This document shows positions 8,649-15,766 of a stretch of DNA of 64,000 nt, piece by piece. The position numbers were made by a program, and so were the translations under genes. Under the pieces are notes generated by a model, which made no database searches, was not told the DNA's origin, and worked only from the letters and a program-made list of their open reading frames with translations. The stretch is from CAZZKG01 sp964654825 (GTDB lineage Bacteria > Gemmatimonadota > CAZMKB01). The stretch's first letter is position 1. The number at the start of each line of letters is the position of its first letter. The stretch covers positions 1 to 64,000 of the forward strand of contig CAZZKG010000007.1 of assembly GCA_964654825.1 (NCBI GenBank). The letters run 5' to 3'.

Positions 8649-8676
8649 AGAATAATCTTCGCATCGGCTCTGTCAA
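8649..8676 (-). promoter_or_regulatory. Candidate promoter of the PQQ/PEGA/NHL operon
   Basis: On the minus strand, TTGACA (8676-8671), 16 bp, TATTCT (8654-8649), about 60 bases before the operon's first ATG. Confidence 0.5.
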
Positions 8677-8708
8677 CAAAGCGGGGTCACAGAACTGTGC
8701 AGTAATCG

Positions 8709-8738
8709 TTGACTTGTCGTTTTACGCCTTATTATTAT
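8709..8738 (+). promoter_or_regulatory. Candidate sigma-70 promoter of asnS
   Basis: TTGACT (8709-8714), 18 bp, TATTAT (8733-8738). The predicted mRNA start near 8745 leaves a short leader holding the CGGAGGG ribosome site at 8748-8754. Confidence 0.6.
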
Positions 8739-8763
8739 ATTGTCTAACGGAGGGATATGTTTC

Positions 8764-10077
8764 ATGAAAAAGTCAGATGAATTCGAACATGTATATGTGA
8801 AGGACCTCAGCCGTCACGTCGGGGATGTTGTGACGGTCAAGGGGTGGCTCTACAACAAGAGAACCAGCGGGAAGATCCGGTTCCTCCTCGTGAGGGACGG
8901 TACCGGTACCGTGCAGTGCGTCCTCGTCAAAGGGAACACCGGTGACGAAGCGTTCAAGAGCTATGATTCAATCAGTCAGGAGAGCTCACTCCTGGTGAGC
9001 GGCATGGTGCGCGAAGACAAACGCGCCCCCGGCGGGTACGAGCTCGAACTGACCGACGTGTCCGTCGTTCAGGTGAGCGAGGACTATCCGATCAGCCTCA
9101 AGGATCACGGTCCCGATTTTCTCTTTGATCACCGGCACCTGTATCTACGGTCCAGCCGTCCTCACATAATCCTGCTCATGCGGGACCGGGTGATTCGATT
9201 CATCAGGGACTTCTTCAGCGAGAGGGATTTCGTTCTCGTCGACACCCCGATCCTGACCGGGGCCGTCGGTGAAAGCGCCAGCGAACTATTCGAAACAGAG
9301 TATTTTCATGAAGGGAAAGCCTACCTCGCTCAGACCGGACAGCTTTATCTCGAAGCCGCCTGCCAGGCGTTCGGAAAGGTCTACAATTTCGGGCCCACGT
9401 TCAGAGCCGAGAAATCGAAGACACGGAGGCACCTCACCGAGTTCTGGATGATAGAAGCGGAGGTCGCCTACTGCGACTCCGAAGACAACATGCGGCTCCA
9501 GGAGGAGTTCATCGCTTACATCGTGAAGCGGGCTCTCGAAGAAGCCGGTGATCTGCTCGAGGTGCTCGAGAGGGACACCGAACCGCTGCAGAATGTCACG
9601 GTTCCGTTCGAACGGCTGAGTTACGATGAGGCGTTGAAGATGCTCGAGAAAAAAGGGATGGAGGTCGAGTGGGGGAAAGACCTCGGCGCCGGGCACGAAG
9701 AGGTGATTTCGAAAGAATTCTGTAAACCGGTGTTCGTCTACAATTATCCGAAAGCGGCGAAGGCGTTCTACATGCCTCCCGATCCAGAAAGGCCCGAGGT
9801 GGTGTTCTGTGATGACCTGCTCGCCCCGGAAGGGTACGGTGAGATCATCGGCGGCTCTCAGAGGATCCACGACCTGGAGGTGCTGAGACAGCGGATAGCC
9901 GAAGAGGGATTTTCCGAGGATAACTACCAGTGGTATCTCGACCTCCGCCGGTATGGATCGGTCCCTCATTCTGGCTTCGGCCTGGGGCTCGAGAGAACCA
10001 TCGCCTGGATCTGCGGTCTCAAACACATCCGCGAAACGATACCGTTTCCCCGAACCATAACCCGCCTCCGTCCGTGA
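8764..10077 (+). CDS. asnS: Asparaginyl-tRNA synthetase
   Basis: A 437-aa class IIb synthetase. An N-terminal OB-fold anticodon-binding domain (residues about 8-105; VTVKGWLYNKRTSGKIRFLLVRDG) is followed by the catalytic core: motif 2 in FNFGPTFRAEKSKTRRHLTEFWMIEAE-type sequence (around 210-235) and motif 3 GFGLGLERTIAWI near the C-terminus. The EFWMIEAE form and the lack of the GAD insertion of bacterial AspRS identify it as the asparagine enzyme. It charges tRNA-Asn directly, so this organism need not rely on the transamidation route. ATG 8764 has CGGAGGG 9 bases upstream; the in-frame TTG at 8740 has none. It is a single gene, followed by a repeat element. Confidence 0.92.
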   Translation: MKKSDEFEHVYVKDLSRHVGDVVTVKGWLYNKRTSGKIRFLLVRDGTGTVQCVLVKGNTGDEAFKSYDSISQESSLLVSGMVREDKRAPGGYELELTDVSVVQVSEDYPISLKDHGPDFLFDHRHLYLRSSRPHIILLMRDRVIRFIRDFFSERDFVLVDTPILTGAVGESASELFETEYFHEGKAYLAQTGQLYLEAACQAFGKVYNFGPTFRAEKSKTRRHLTEFWMIEAEVAYCDSEDNMRLQEEFIAYIVKRALEEAGDLLEVLERDTEPLQNVTVPFERLSYDEALKMLEKKGMEVEWGKDLGAGHEEVISKEFCKPVFVYNYPKAAKAFYMPPDPERPEVVFCDDLLAPEGYGEIIGGSQRIHDLEVLRQRIAEEGFSEDNYQWYLDLRRYGSVPHSGFGLGLERTIAWICGLKHIRETIPFPRTITRLRP

Positions 10078-10092
10078 AGAGCAAATAAATAG

Positions 10093-10404
10093 AATAAATA
10101 GGGACAGTCACCATTTATTTGAGAGCGAAATAAATAGGGACAGTCACCATTTATTTGAGAGCGGGCATATTTTCTAATTGAGACCTCTGAAAAAGTCCCT
10201 CTCGCTCAGGCACTCAGCTCTGACCGTTCTACGGCTCGCTCGATTTCCGAACTTGCGACTTCGTCGCTCAGATAGGCGTAAATCGCCCCCTCCCGGAGGG
10301 ACGCTCGCTTTGCCAAGTACGGTACCCAGAACTCCGTGATTCGCTCCGAGGGACATTTTCCAGAGATCTTCTTCTAAAATAAATGGTGACTGTCCCTATT
10401 TAAT
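10093..10404. repeat. Composite inverted-repeat element (MITE/REP-like) between asnS and speH
   Basis: A 21-bp core containing GGGACAGTCACC occurs twice as direct copies on the left (10096-10116 and 10132-10152, 36 bp apart, each followed by TTATTTGAGAGCG-like sequence) and once inverted on the right (10381-10401). The same core flanks the small element at 60.05 kb. Between the ends lies a second, longer imperfect palindrome (about 10180-10375). There is no transposase. It starts 15 bp after the asnS stop. Similar end sequences are familiar around IS200-like/REP-associated transposases, but that link is from memory, not from a search. Confidence 0.75.
10180..10375. repeat. Long imperfect palindrome inside the 10.1-kb element
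   Basis: The left arm begins GACCTCTGAAAAAGTCCCTC (from about 10182) and the right arm read backwards begins GATCTCTGGAAAATGTCCCTC-like sequence (18 of 20 bases alike, ending near 10373). Near the centre lies a CCCTC-ccg-GAGGG hairpin. The whole 190 bp could fold as one long hairpin. Confidence 0.6.
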
Positions 10405-10432
10405 TCCGTCCACGATTTTCTTCAAAAAAATA

Positions 10433-10460
10433 TTGACATTTTACCGGGAAATGATAACAT
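10433..10460 (+). promoter_or_regulatory. Candidate sigma-70 promoter of speH
   Basis: TTGACA (10433-10438), 16 bp, TAACAT (10455-10460). This leaves a leader of about 100 nt before the speH start. Confidence 0.55.
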
Positions 10461-10490
10461 TCTGTACCCTTGCCTTCGCTGTTCGTGTGG

Positions 10491-10548
10491 GAGGTGAGAC
10501 CGCTGAAACAGTTGCCGGTCTGACCGGCAAGCCACTTTTTTTCACCTC
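10491..10548 (+). promoter_or_regulatory. Structured leader with terminator-like hairpin upstream of speH
   Basis: An inner perfect 9-bp inverted repeat (TTGCCGGTC 10512-10520 / GACCGGCAA 10522-10530) is followed by GCCAC and seven T (10536-10542). An outer 7-bp pair (GAGGTGA 10491-10497 / TCACCTC 10542-10548) would enclose it and include the last T of the run. The two stems together look like an attenuator or a small regulatory RNA fold in front of the polyamine gene. It does not match a riboswitch class I can recognise. Confidence 0.5.
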
Positions 10549-10568
10549 TGGAGTGGAGAAAAGCGTCG

Positions 10569-10982
10569 TTGAAAGCTTTAGGTTTTCAGATCATCCTCGA
10601 GCTTTACGGCTGCCGCTACGAGCTGCTGGATGATGAGAGACTGATCGAAGATGCCCTGACAGGGGCTGCGCGGGTTGCCGGGGCGAACATCGTCGGCACC
10701 CGTTTCCACAGATTCAATCCACATGGTGTTAGCGGCATAGTGGTGATTTCAGAATCGCATCTCACCATCCATACCTGGCCGGAGTATGGTTATGCCGCGA
10801 TTGATGTATTCACCTGTGGAGATGATCTGGACAAGGATGCAGCCATCGGTTGTCTGAAGAGACACTTCCAGCCCGATCACGTTACGGTGATGGAACTGAA
10901 AAGAGGCATACTGGACCTTCCGCCCGGGGAAATCCATCACAAACCGTCTCTTGTCTCTGTTGCTGATGTAGAAGAAGGCTGA
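10569..10982 (+). CDS. speH: S-adenosylmethionine decarboxylase proenzyme (SpeH type)
   Basis: A 137-aa proenzyme of the short bacterial/archaeal class. The self-cleavage site SESHLTIHTWPE is present: cleavage between Glu62 and Ser63 would make the pyruvoyl group on the alpha chain, with His68 and Cys83 (DVFTCGD) as the processing and catalytic residues. It decarboxylates SAM for spermidine-type aminopropylation. TTG at 10569 is the only start that keeps the family N-terminus; two GGAG boxes lie upstream. No spermidine synthase is next to it. It has its own promoter and a structured leader, and converges on the DUF72 gene. Confidence 0.9.
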   Translation: MKALGFQIILELYGCRYELLDDERLIEDALTGAARVAGANIVGTRFHRFNPHGVSGIVVISESHLTIHTWPEYGYAAIDVFTCGDDLDKDAAIGCLKRHFQPDHVTVMELKRGILDLPPGEIHHKPSLVSVADVEEG

Positions 10983-11044
10983 GTGACTTTGTACCCTCTG
11001 GACCGGAGTCGGTCCGTCCTTCAGGGGAAGTCCTACAGGTACAC

Positions 11045-11827
11045 TCAGGAGAAATCCTCGAGCAGGAGTTTCATCTGACGGGCGTTTCTCACCGCCTGCC
11101 CGTTTCGGTGATTGTTGAAGAAGAGGAAGGTCTTCCCGGTTTTTCCCGCCGCCTCCCGTATCTTCCGTGCCCACTCGGCGAGTTCATCTTCACTGTACAG
11201 GTAGTCATACCGCTCCCATGCCTCTTTGTGATCCCACCACTTCTCCCTGTTTCTGCCGTGAAACCTGACATAACCGACGCGTGGCGTGGTGATGATCAGA
11301 TCCGATGGGAGGAGGCCGCGGAGTCCGGGCTGATCGACTGAACAGAAACCCGCATCCTTGTCGGAAAGAAGCGACAGGACGTCTTCCGTGAGCCACTCCC
11401 TGTTCCGGAACTCGACAACCGGAGTGAACTCCCGGAGCTCATCGAGGAGAGAGGAAAGGTGCTCGAGATTGGAGTCCGTACGGTGGTATGAATACGGGAA
11501 CTGAACCAGAACACCGGCCAGTTTTCCTTCCGCCCGGAGGGGTCCGAGAGCCTGCTTGAACAGTCTCAGTTCCGCCGGGGTGCTGCCGGTGATCTTGTGG
11601 GTGAGACCCCGGTAGGCTTTCACGAAAAACTCGAATCCGTCCGGTGTCTTGTCAGAAAGAGTGGAGATGAACTTCGCATCGGGCAGCCTGTAATAACTGA
11701 CATTGAGCTCGACCGTGGAGAATTCGCCTGCATAAAAGTGCAGGAATTCCCGTTTCGCCATCCCCTCGGGATAGAAGGGACCGACCCAGTCATCGTAGCT
11801 GAAACCTGACGTGCCGATAAAGAGCAT
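11045..11827 (-). CDS. DUF72 (YecE-like) protein
   Basis: A 260-aa TIM-barrel-like protein. The N-terminus MLFIGTSGFSYDDWVGPFYP is the DUF72 hallmark; further family features are STVELNVSYYRLP, FVKAYRGLTH, VVEFRNREW and the C-terminal YVRFHGRN and FFNNHRNGQAV segments. The length is normal for the family, whose biochemical role is still unknown. ATG 11827 has AGGAGG 5 bases upstream, so the longer open frame to 11863 is not used. It stands alone and converges on speH. Confidence 0.85.
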   Translation of the reverse strand: MLFIGTSGFSYDDWVGPFYPEGMAKREFLHFYAGEFSTVELNVSYYRLPDAKFISTLSDKTPDGFEFFVKAYRGLTHKITGSTPAELRLFKQALGPLRAEGKLAGVLVQFPYSYHRTDSNLEHLSSLLDELREFTPVVEFRNREWLTEDVLSLLSDKDAGFCSVDQPGLRGLLPSDLIITTPRVGYVRFHGRNREKWWDHKEAWERYDYLYSEDELAEWARKIREAAGKTGKTFLFFNNHRNGQAVRNARQMKLLLEDFS

Positions 11828-11985
11828 CTCTTCCTCCTGCCGGTACTGCGGGTCCGGGATCACCGGGTACGGTACGGTGAGTGAATTCCTGTCCCCGGGC
11901 CGGCTTGCGTTTCTCCCTGCAATCTACTATTTTTCCATTGTGGAACGCAAGAGAGGACAACGTGTAGTATGTGATGGGAATTTAA

Positions 11986-12834
11986 GTGAGTATAATCAAA
12001 CACATAACCGGTTCGAGCTTTTTCGGAACAATCTTGGTGTATCCGGTGGTCCTCATGATTCTATATGGTGCCTGCGGGAGCGATCCGATAACAGTACCGC
12101 CAACACCCTGCGAGATGACCCCGTTCGTCCAGCCCGAGGGGCTCTACCTACACTTCATCGTCGATGAGAGCGCCCGGGGCGGCCAGGGCTATTACTGGGA
12201 AGGGGCAAACTGGGGCACAGCAGTCGAGGAGCTGGCGGGGAGGGCTGAGCTCGTAAAGGAGGACGGGTGGCTGCGGGTTAGAGACACCTGGAGCTACAAC
12301 AGCCAGACGGGCCAGTACGAGCACAGTATCTTCGGTGCTTTCGCCGGTGTGGCGCTCAACATCTTCGAACCGATCTCGGCCGAGCCCTATATCGCTTTCC
12401 CGACCGATCCGGGCCAGTTCTGGTACTCCGACACGGTGTTCCAGACCTGTCCGGACCAGGATGAAGTGGAGCGGTACTTCACGTACAACGTCACCGAAGT
12501 CGGTAATGCCGATATCCTGCTCGACGGTACCGCAGTTCAATCGTACGAGGACGTCATCAAGTACAAGGCCACCGCCAACGAGGGTACCGACTCCCTCGCG
12601 GTGTATCTCGCACCGAACGTCGGCATCATATACTCGATCTACACCAGCTGCGAGATTACCACCATGGCATCACTCGTCGGGTTCGCCGGTGACAACGAGG
12701 ACTTCGACAGCGGTGCCGGGCTGAACGACTATTTTCCTCTCGCTCCATGCGCACACTGGCTGTATGAGTTCTCGAAGGATTATTACGAAGGCGAAATCAT
12801 CGATTTCCGGTTGAGGATAGAGACCAGGCCCTGA
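11986..12834 (+). CDS. Putative lipoprotein of unknown function
   Basis: A 282-aa protein with a hydrophobic N-terminus (FFGTILVYPVVLMILYGAC) whose Cys near residue 30 fits a lipobox, followed by a Ser/Pro/Thr linker. The remainder is acidic and aromatic, with motifs such as YYWEGANWG, FWYSDTVF and YFTYNVTEVG that suggest a beta-rich extracytoplasmic domain. I do not recognise the family. The start is a GTG with only a weak GATGGGA site upstream. It lies between the divergent DUF72 gene and the phasin-like gene, with 96 bp to the latter. Confidence 0.55.
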   Translation: MSIIKHITGSSFFGTILVYPVVLMILYGACGSDPITVPPTPCEMTPFVQPEGLYLHFIVDESARGGQGYYWEGANWGTAVEELAGRAELVKEDGWLRVRDTWSYNSQTGQYEHSIFGAFAGVALNIFEPISAEPYIAFPTDPGQFWYSDTVFQTCPDQDEVERYFTYNVTEVGNADILLDGTAVQSYEDVIKYKATANEGTDSLAVYLAPNVGIIYSIYTSCEITTMASLVGFAGDNEDFDSGAGLNDYFPLAPCAHWLYEFSKDYYEGEIIDFRLRIETRP

Positions 12835-12930
12835 CCCAGAATACCGGGGTGACATCGCCTACGGGCATTCCCGGGGCAGGTTGCAGTCGGATATGTATCT
12901 CCAGCTTCTTGAACATGTAAGGAGGCAGCG

Positions 12931-13293
12931 ATGAAAGAAGAAAAATCCTTCATAGAAAACGCCATGAACCTCGGGTTCGGGCTTCTGTCCATTACCAGGG
13001 ACAAACTGGAAAAAGCTTCTGCCGAACTCGTGAAGCGAGGTGAGCTCACCCGGACCGAAGCGAAGAAATGGGCCAGGGATGCCGAGAAAAACCTCGAAAA
13101 GGAGATGAAATTTCTGGATAAGACGGTGCAGGATGGGGTGAAGAATTTTGTCCGGAAATTCAAGCTGCCTTCGAGGGCGGAGTTCGACAAACTCAGCCGC
13201 GACGTTACGAGGCTTAAAAAAGAGATCACGAAACTAAAAAAGGGGATTGGAACCGGAAAGACGACAAAGAGGACGAAAAAAGCCTCGAAATGA
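12931..13293 (+). CDS. Phasin-like coiled-coil protein
   Basis: A 120-aa Lys/Glu-rich, mostly helical protein. The N-terminal helix (FIENAMNLGFGLLSITRDKLEK) followed by LVKRGELTRTEAKKWARD resembles the PhaI/phasin-like family found on polyhydroxyalkanoate granules and related small coiled-coil proteins. A heptad stretch at about 85-105 and a basic tail (GKTTKRTKKASK) end it. GGAGG stands 5 bases before the ATG. No PHA synthase is in the window, so granule binding is only a suggestion; a nucleoid-associated role is possible given the basic tail. Confidence 0.55.
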   Translation: MKEEKSFIENAMNLGFGLLSITRDKLEKASAELVKRGELTRTEAKKWARDAEKNLEKEMKFLDKTVQDGVKNFVRKFKLPSRAEFDKLSRDVTRLKKEITKLKKGIGTGKTTKRTKKASK

Positions 13294-13296
13294 ATA

Positions 13297-13314
13297 CCCG
13301 AAACGGGGTTTTTT
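13297..13314 (+). terminator. Weak intrinsic terminator after the phasin-like gene
   Basis: CCCG-aaa-CGGG short stem directly followed by six T (13309-13314), starting 4 bases after the stop codon. The stem is only 4-5 bp. Confidence 0.4.
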
Positions 13315-13375
13315 CGGTGGTCATTACGGAAAAAAGTAATTGAGAATCCCGGGGATCTGCGATTCTCTATTGCTC

Positions 13376-13404
13376 TTGATTTTTTAATTATCGTGTTATA
13401 TATT
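13376..13404 (+). promoter_or_regulatory. Candidate promoter of the rimP-nusA-infB operon
   Basis: TTGATT (13376-13381), 17 bp, TATATT (13399-13404). It stands just before the rimP leader hairpin. Confidence 0.6.
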
Positions 13405-13414
13405 ACAGCTTTGT

Positions 13415-13443
13415 AAGAGTGGGCGGTTCCCACTCTTTTTTTT
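13415..13443 (+). ncRNA. rimP leader: hairpin plus T-run (attenuator)
   Basis: AAGAGTGGG (13415-13423), loop cggtt, CCCACTCTT (13429-13437), then a run of eight T (13436-13443). A hairpin of this form (GAGTGGG/CCCACTC plus U-run) just ahead of rimP is known as the rimP-leader motif. It begins about 4 nt after the likely transcription start and can act as an early attenuator of the operon. Confidence 0.7.
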
Positions 13444-13468
13444 CAGATATTCTGCAGGTCACGGGTTT

Positions 13469-13963
13469 GTGAACATGATAGATGAGAAACTGCTTGAAGA
13501 AACAATTGATGACGTCGTCACAACATCGGGTTTTTCCCTCGTGGATCTGAAAATCAACAGCACACGAAATAGATCGACCGTGCGTGTATACATGTACAGG
13601 CCCGAGGGGGTAGGGGTTGACGATTGTGCGAGGATCAGCAGAGAGCTGGAAGAAGTGATTTCTAATCTGAACATTTTTCCATCCCGGTATACGATAGAAG
13701 TGTCATCTCCCGGGGCGGAGCGGGTTCTCAAGAGCAAAGAAGAATTTGACGTATTCATCGGCAGAGCAGTGAAGGTCGAGTATTCAGGTGATGACGGTGG
13801 CATCAGCACGGTAATCGGTTCCATAATCGGCACAAACGGAGATTCTCTCAAACTGGACACAGAGGACGGTGGAGAAGTCACCATCCCTCTCGGGAGTATC
13901 CGGAAAGCCAGACTCTACCTGGACTGGAACAGAGTGGTGAAGAGGAGTCCGGATGGATTTTAA
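13469..13963 (+). CDS. rimP: Ribosome maturation factor RimP
   Basis: A 164-aa protein of the RimP/DUF150 family, needed for 30S subunit maturation. The N-terminal alpha/beta domain (residues about 1-80) carries VDDCARISRELEEVI and the signature YTIEVSSPGAERVL; the C-terminal SH3-like domain (about 85-155) contains VKVEYSGDDGG and IPLGSIRKARLYLDW. The GTG at 13469 has GCAGGT 9 bases before it; ATG 13475 is an alternative two codons later. It is first in the operon and overlaps nusA by 11 bp, the usual arrangement. Confidence 0.92.
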   Translation: MNMIDEKLLEETIDDVVTTSGFSLVDLKINSTRNRSTVRVYMYRPEGVGVDDCARISRELEEVISNLNIFPSRYTIEVSSPGAERVLKSKEEFDVFIGRAVKVEYSGDDGGISTVIGSIIGTNGDSLKLDTEDGGEVTIPLGSIRKARLYLDWNRVVKRSPDGF

Positions 13964-15748
13964 TGTACTCGACATTTTCAACGACCTGGTCAGAGAAAAG
14001 AACCTCGACAGGGCCACAGTTCACGGCATGGTCGAAGCCGGCCTGGCTGCTGCAGCCAGGAAAAAATACGGTATTCAGGCTGACGTGGTCGTACAAATCG
14101 AAGAGGGTAGTAACACCATCTCCATCGTACTCAGGAAGCAGGTCACAGACGAGGTACTCGATGGGATTGTGGAAATCTCGGTCAAGGACGCAAAACAGTA
14201 CAATCAGGACGCCGCAGCCGGCGATGTGGTCGAGATCCCGGTCGAGTTTGCCTCATTCGGTCGCAATGCCATCCTCGCGGCCAAACAGGTCGTCATCCAG
14301 AGGGTCCGTGAAGCAGAGAGGGAACGGGTGCTGAAAGAATACTCCGGGAGGATCGGCGAGATCATCTCCGGATCCATACAGCAAATAGAGAGAGGAAACT
14401 TCATCATTTTCATCGACAAGTCGACCGAAGCCATCATCCCGCAGCGCGAACAGGTGAAGAGGGAGCACTACCGCCAGGGAGACCTCATCAGGGCATGCCT
14501 CATTGATGTACAGGATACATCCAGGGGGCCGCAGCTGATACTCTCCCGGGCCAGCCCCGAATTTGTAAAAGCACTCTTCAAACTCGAAGTCCCGGAAGTT
14601 TCCCAGGGGATAGTGGAAATACAGGGGACATCGAGAGAACCGGGATCACGTACCAAGATTGCCGTTTTGTCTCATGACATGAACGTCGATGCTGTCGGGG
14701 CCTGTGTGGGTTTGAAAGGATCAAGAGTGCAGGCCATCGTGAGCGAGCTTGGCGGCGAGAGGATCGACATCGTCCCTTACAACGAGGACGGGAACATATT
14801 CGTGCGAAGATCCCTCAGCCCATCATCCGTCACACGGACGATTCCCGATGAGGAAGATCGGAAGATGACGGTGATCGTCGCAGAGGACCAGCTCTCTCTC
14901 GCCATCGGCAGGGCGGGACAGAACGTGAGGCTTGCATCAAAACTCACTGGCTGGGAAATCGATCTCCTCACTTCGAAGGAATACGAGGAACGCGAGGCAC
15001 GCAAAGAGGAAGGCGAGATGATCAGTCTCGAAGACTACGAGCTCACCAGGATCCCCGGTATCGGTGCCAGGACCGCAAATCAGCTGTCCGATGCGGGCTA
15101 CAGGACCCTTGCTGATCTTTTGAATATCGACAAGAGCAATCTTCTCGAGATCCCCGGCATCGGTAACAAGACAGCCGAGAAACTCATCGCGATCATCACC
15201 AACCTCTCGGATGAGCTGGCGATCGAGGATGAGGAAGAGGCCGGCGAGGCTCTCGAATCCGCCGCAGACGAGACTGCATCCGATGCGGTTGCCGGTGAGG
15301 ATGAGGAAGAGGAAGAAGTGACTGAGGAGGATGAGGAAGAGGAGGAAGAGGCCGNNNNNNNNNNNNNNNNNNNNNNNNNNNNNNNNNNNNNNNNNNNNNN
15401 NNNNNNNNNNNNNNNNNNNNNNNNNNNNNNNNNNNNNNNNNNNNNNNNNNNNNNGATGAGGAAGAGGAAGAAGTGACTGAGGAGGATGAGGAAGAGGAGG
15501 AAGAGGCCGGCGAGGCTCTCGAATCCGCCGCAGACGAGACTGCATCCGATGCGGTTGCCGGTGAGGATGAGGAAGAGGAAGAAGTGACTGAGGAGGATGA
15601 GGAAGAGGAGGAAGAGGCCGACGAGGCTCTCGATTCCGCCACAGACAAGATTGAATCCGATGCAGTCACCGGTGAGGAAGAAGAAGAGGGTGCCGTGGAT
15701 GAGGAAGAGCTTGAAAAAGAGAAACAGGATACAAAGGAGCTCGGGTAA
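13953..15748 (+). CDS. nusA: Transcription factor NusA with long acidic repeat tail (gap inside)
   Basis: RNA polymerase-binding NTD (1-130), S1 domain (about 133-200, GSIQQIERGNFIIFID), two KH domains (about 230-345, with GACVGLKGSRVQ and AIGRAGQNVRLA), and a helix-hairpin-helix pair (361-418, IPGIGARTANQL and IPGIGNKTAEKL). From about residue 424 the protein becomes a 37-residue tandem repeat rich in Glu and Asp. The 100-N gap at 15355-15454 lies in that repeat, and the frame after it resumes at the GATGAG repeat and ends with TAA at 15746-15748. Counting N literally breaks the frame, which is an assembly artefact. Normal NusA is 340-500 aa. It is coupled to rimP and infB. Confidence 0.9.
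15240..15748 (+). repeat. 111-bp in-frame tandem repeat coding the acidic NusA tail
   Basis: The unit starts at GCC 15240 and again at 15351 (into the gap), 15506 and 15617, each 111 bp (37 codons) apart. It codes a segment beginning AGEALESAADETASDAV and ending in runs of Glu/Asp. The last copy is diverged (ADEALDSATDKIESDAV). The copy number is unknown because the gap falls inside. Confidence 0.9.
15355..15454. other. Assembly gap (100 N)
   Basis: Exactly 100 N inside the nusA tandem repeat; the gap is probably caused by the repeat itself. Confidence 0.98.
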
Positions 15749-15766
15749 TGTTTGGAGGTACAAACC

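Noticed and set aside
10096..10152. Two direct copies of a repeat 36 bp apart, considered as a CRISPR start
   Set aside because: Only two copies, no spacer of normal length, an inverted copy nearby, and no cas genes.
10174..10356. Minus-strand 60-codon ORF in the 10-kb element
   Set aside because: It lies wholly inside the long palindrome and is explained by the repeat.
11000..11015. GGACCG/CGGTCC hairpin after speH
   Set aside because: Only 6 bp with a weak tail; not enough to call a terminator.
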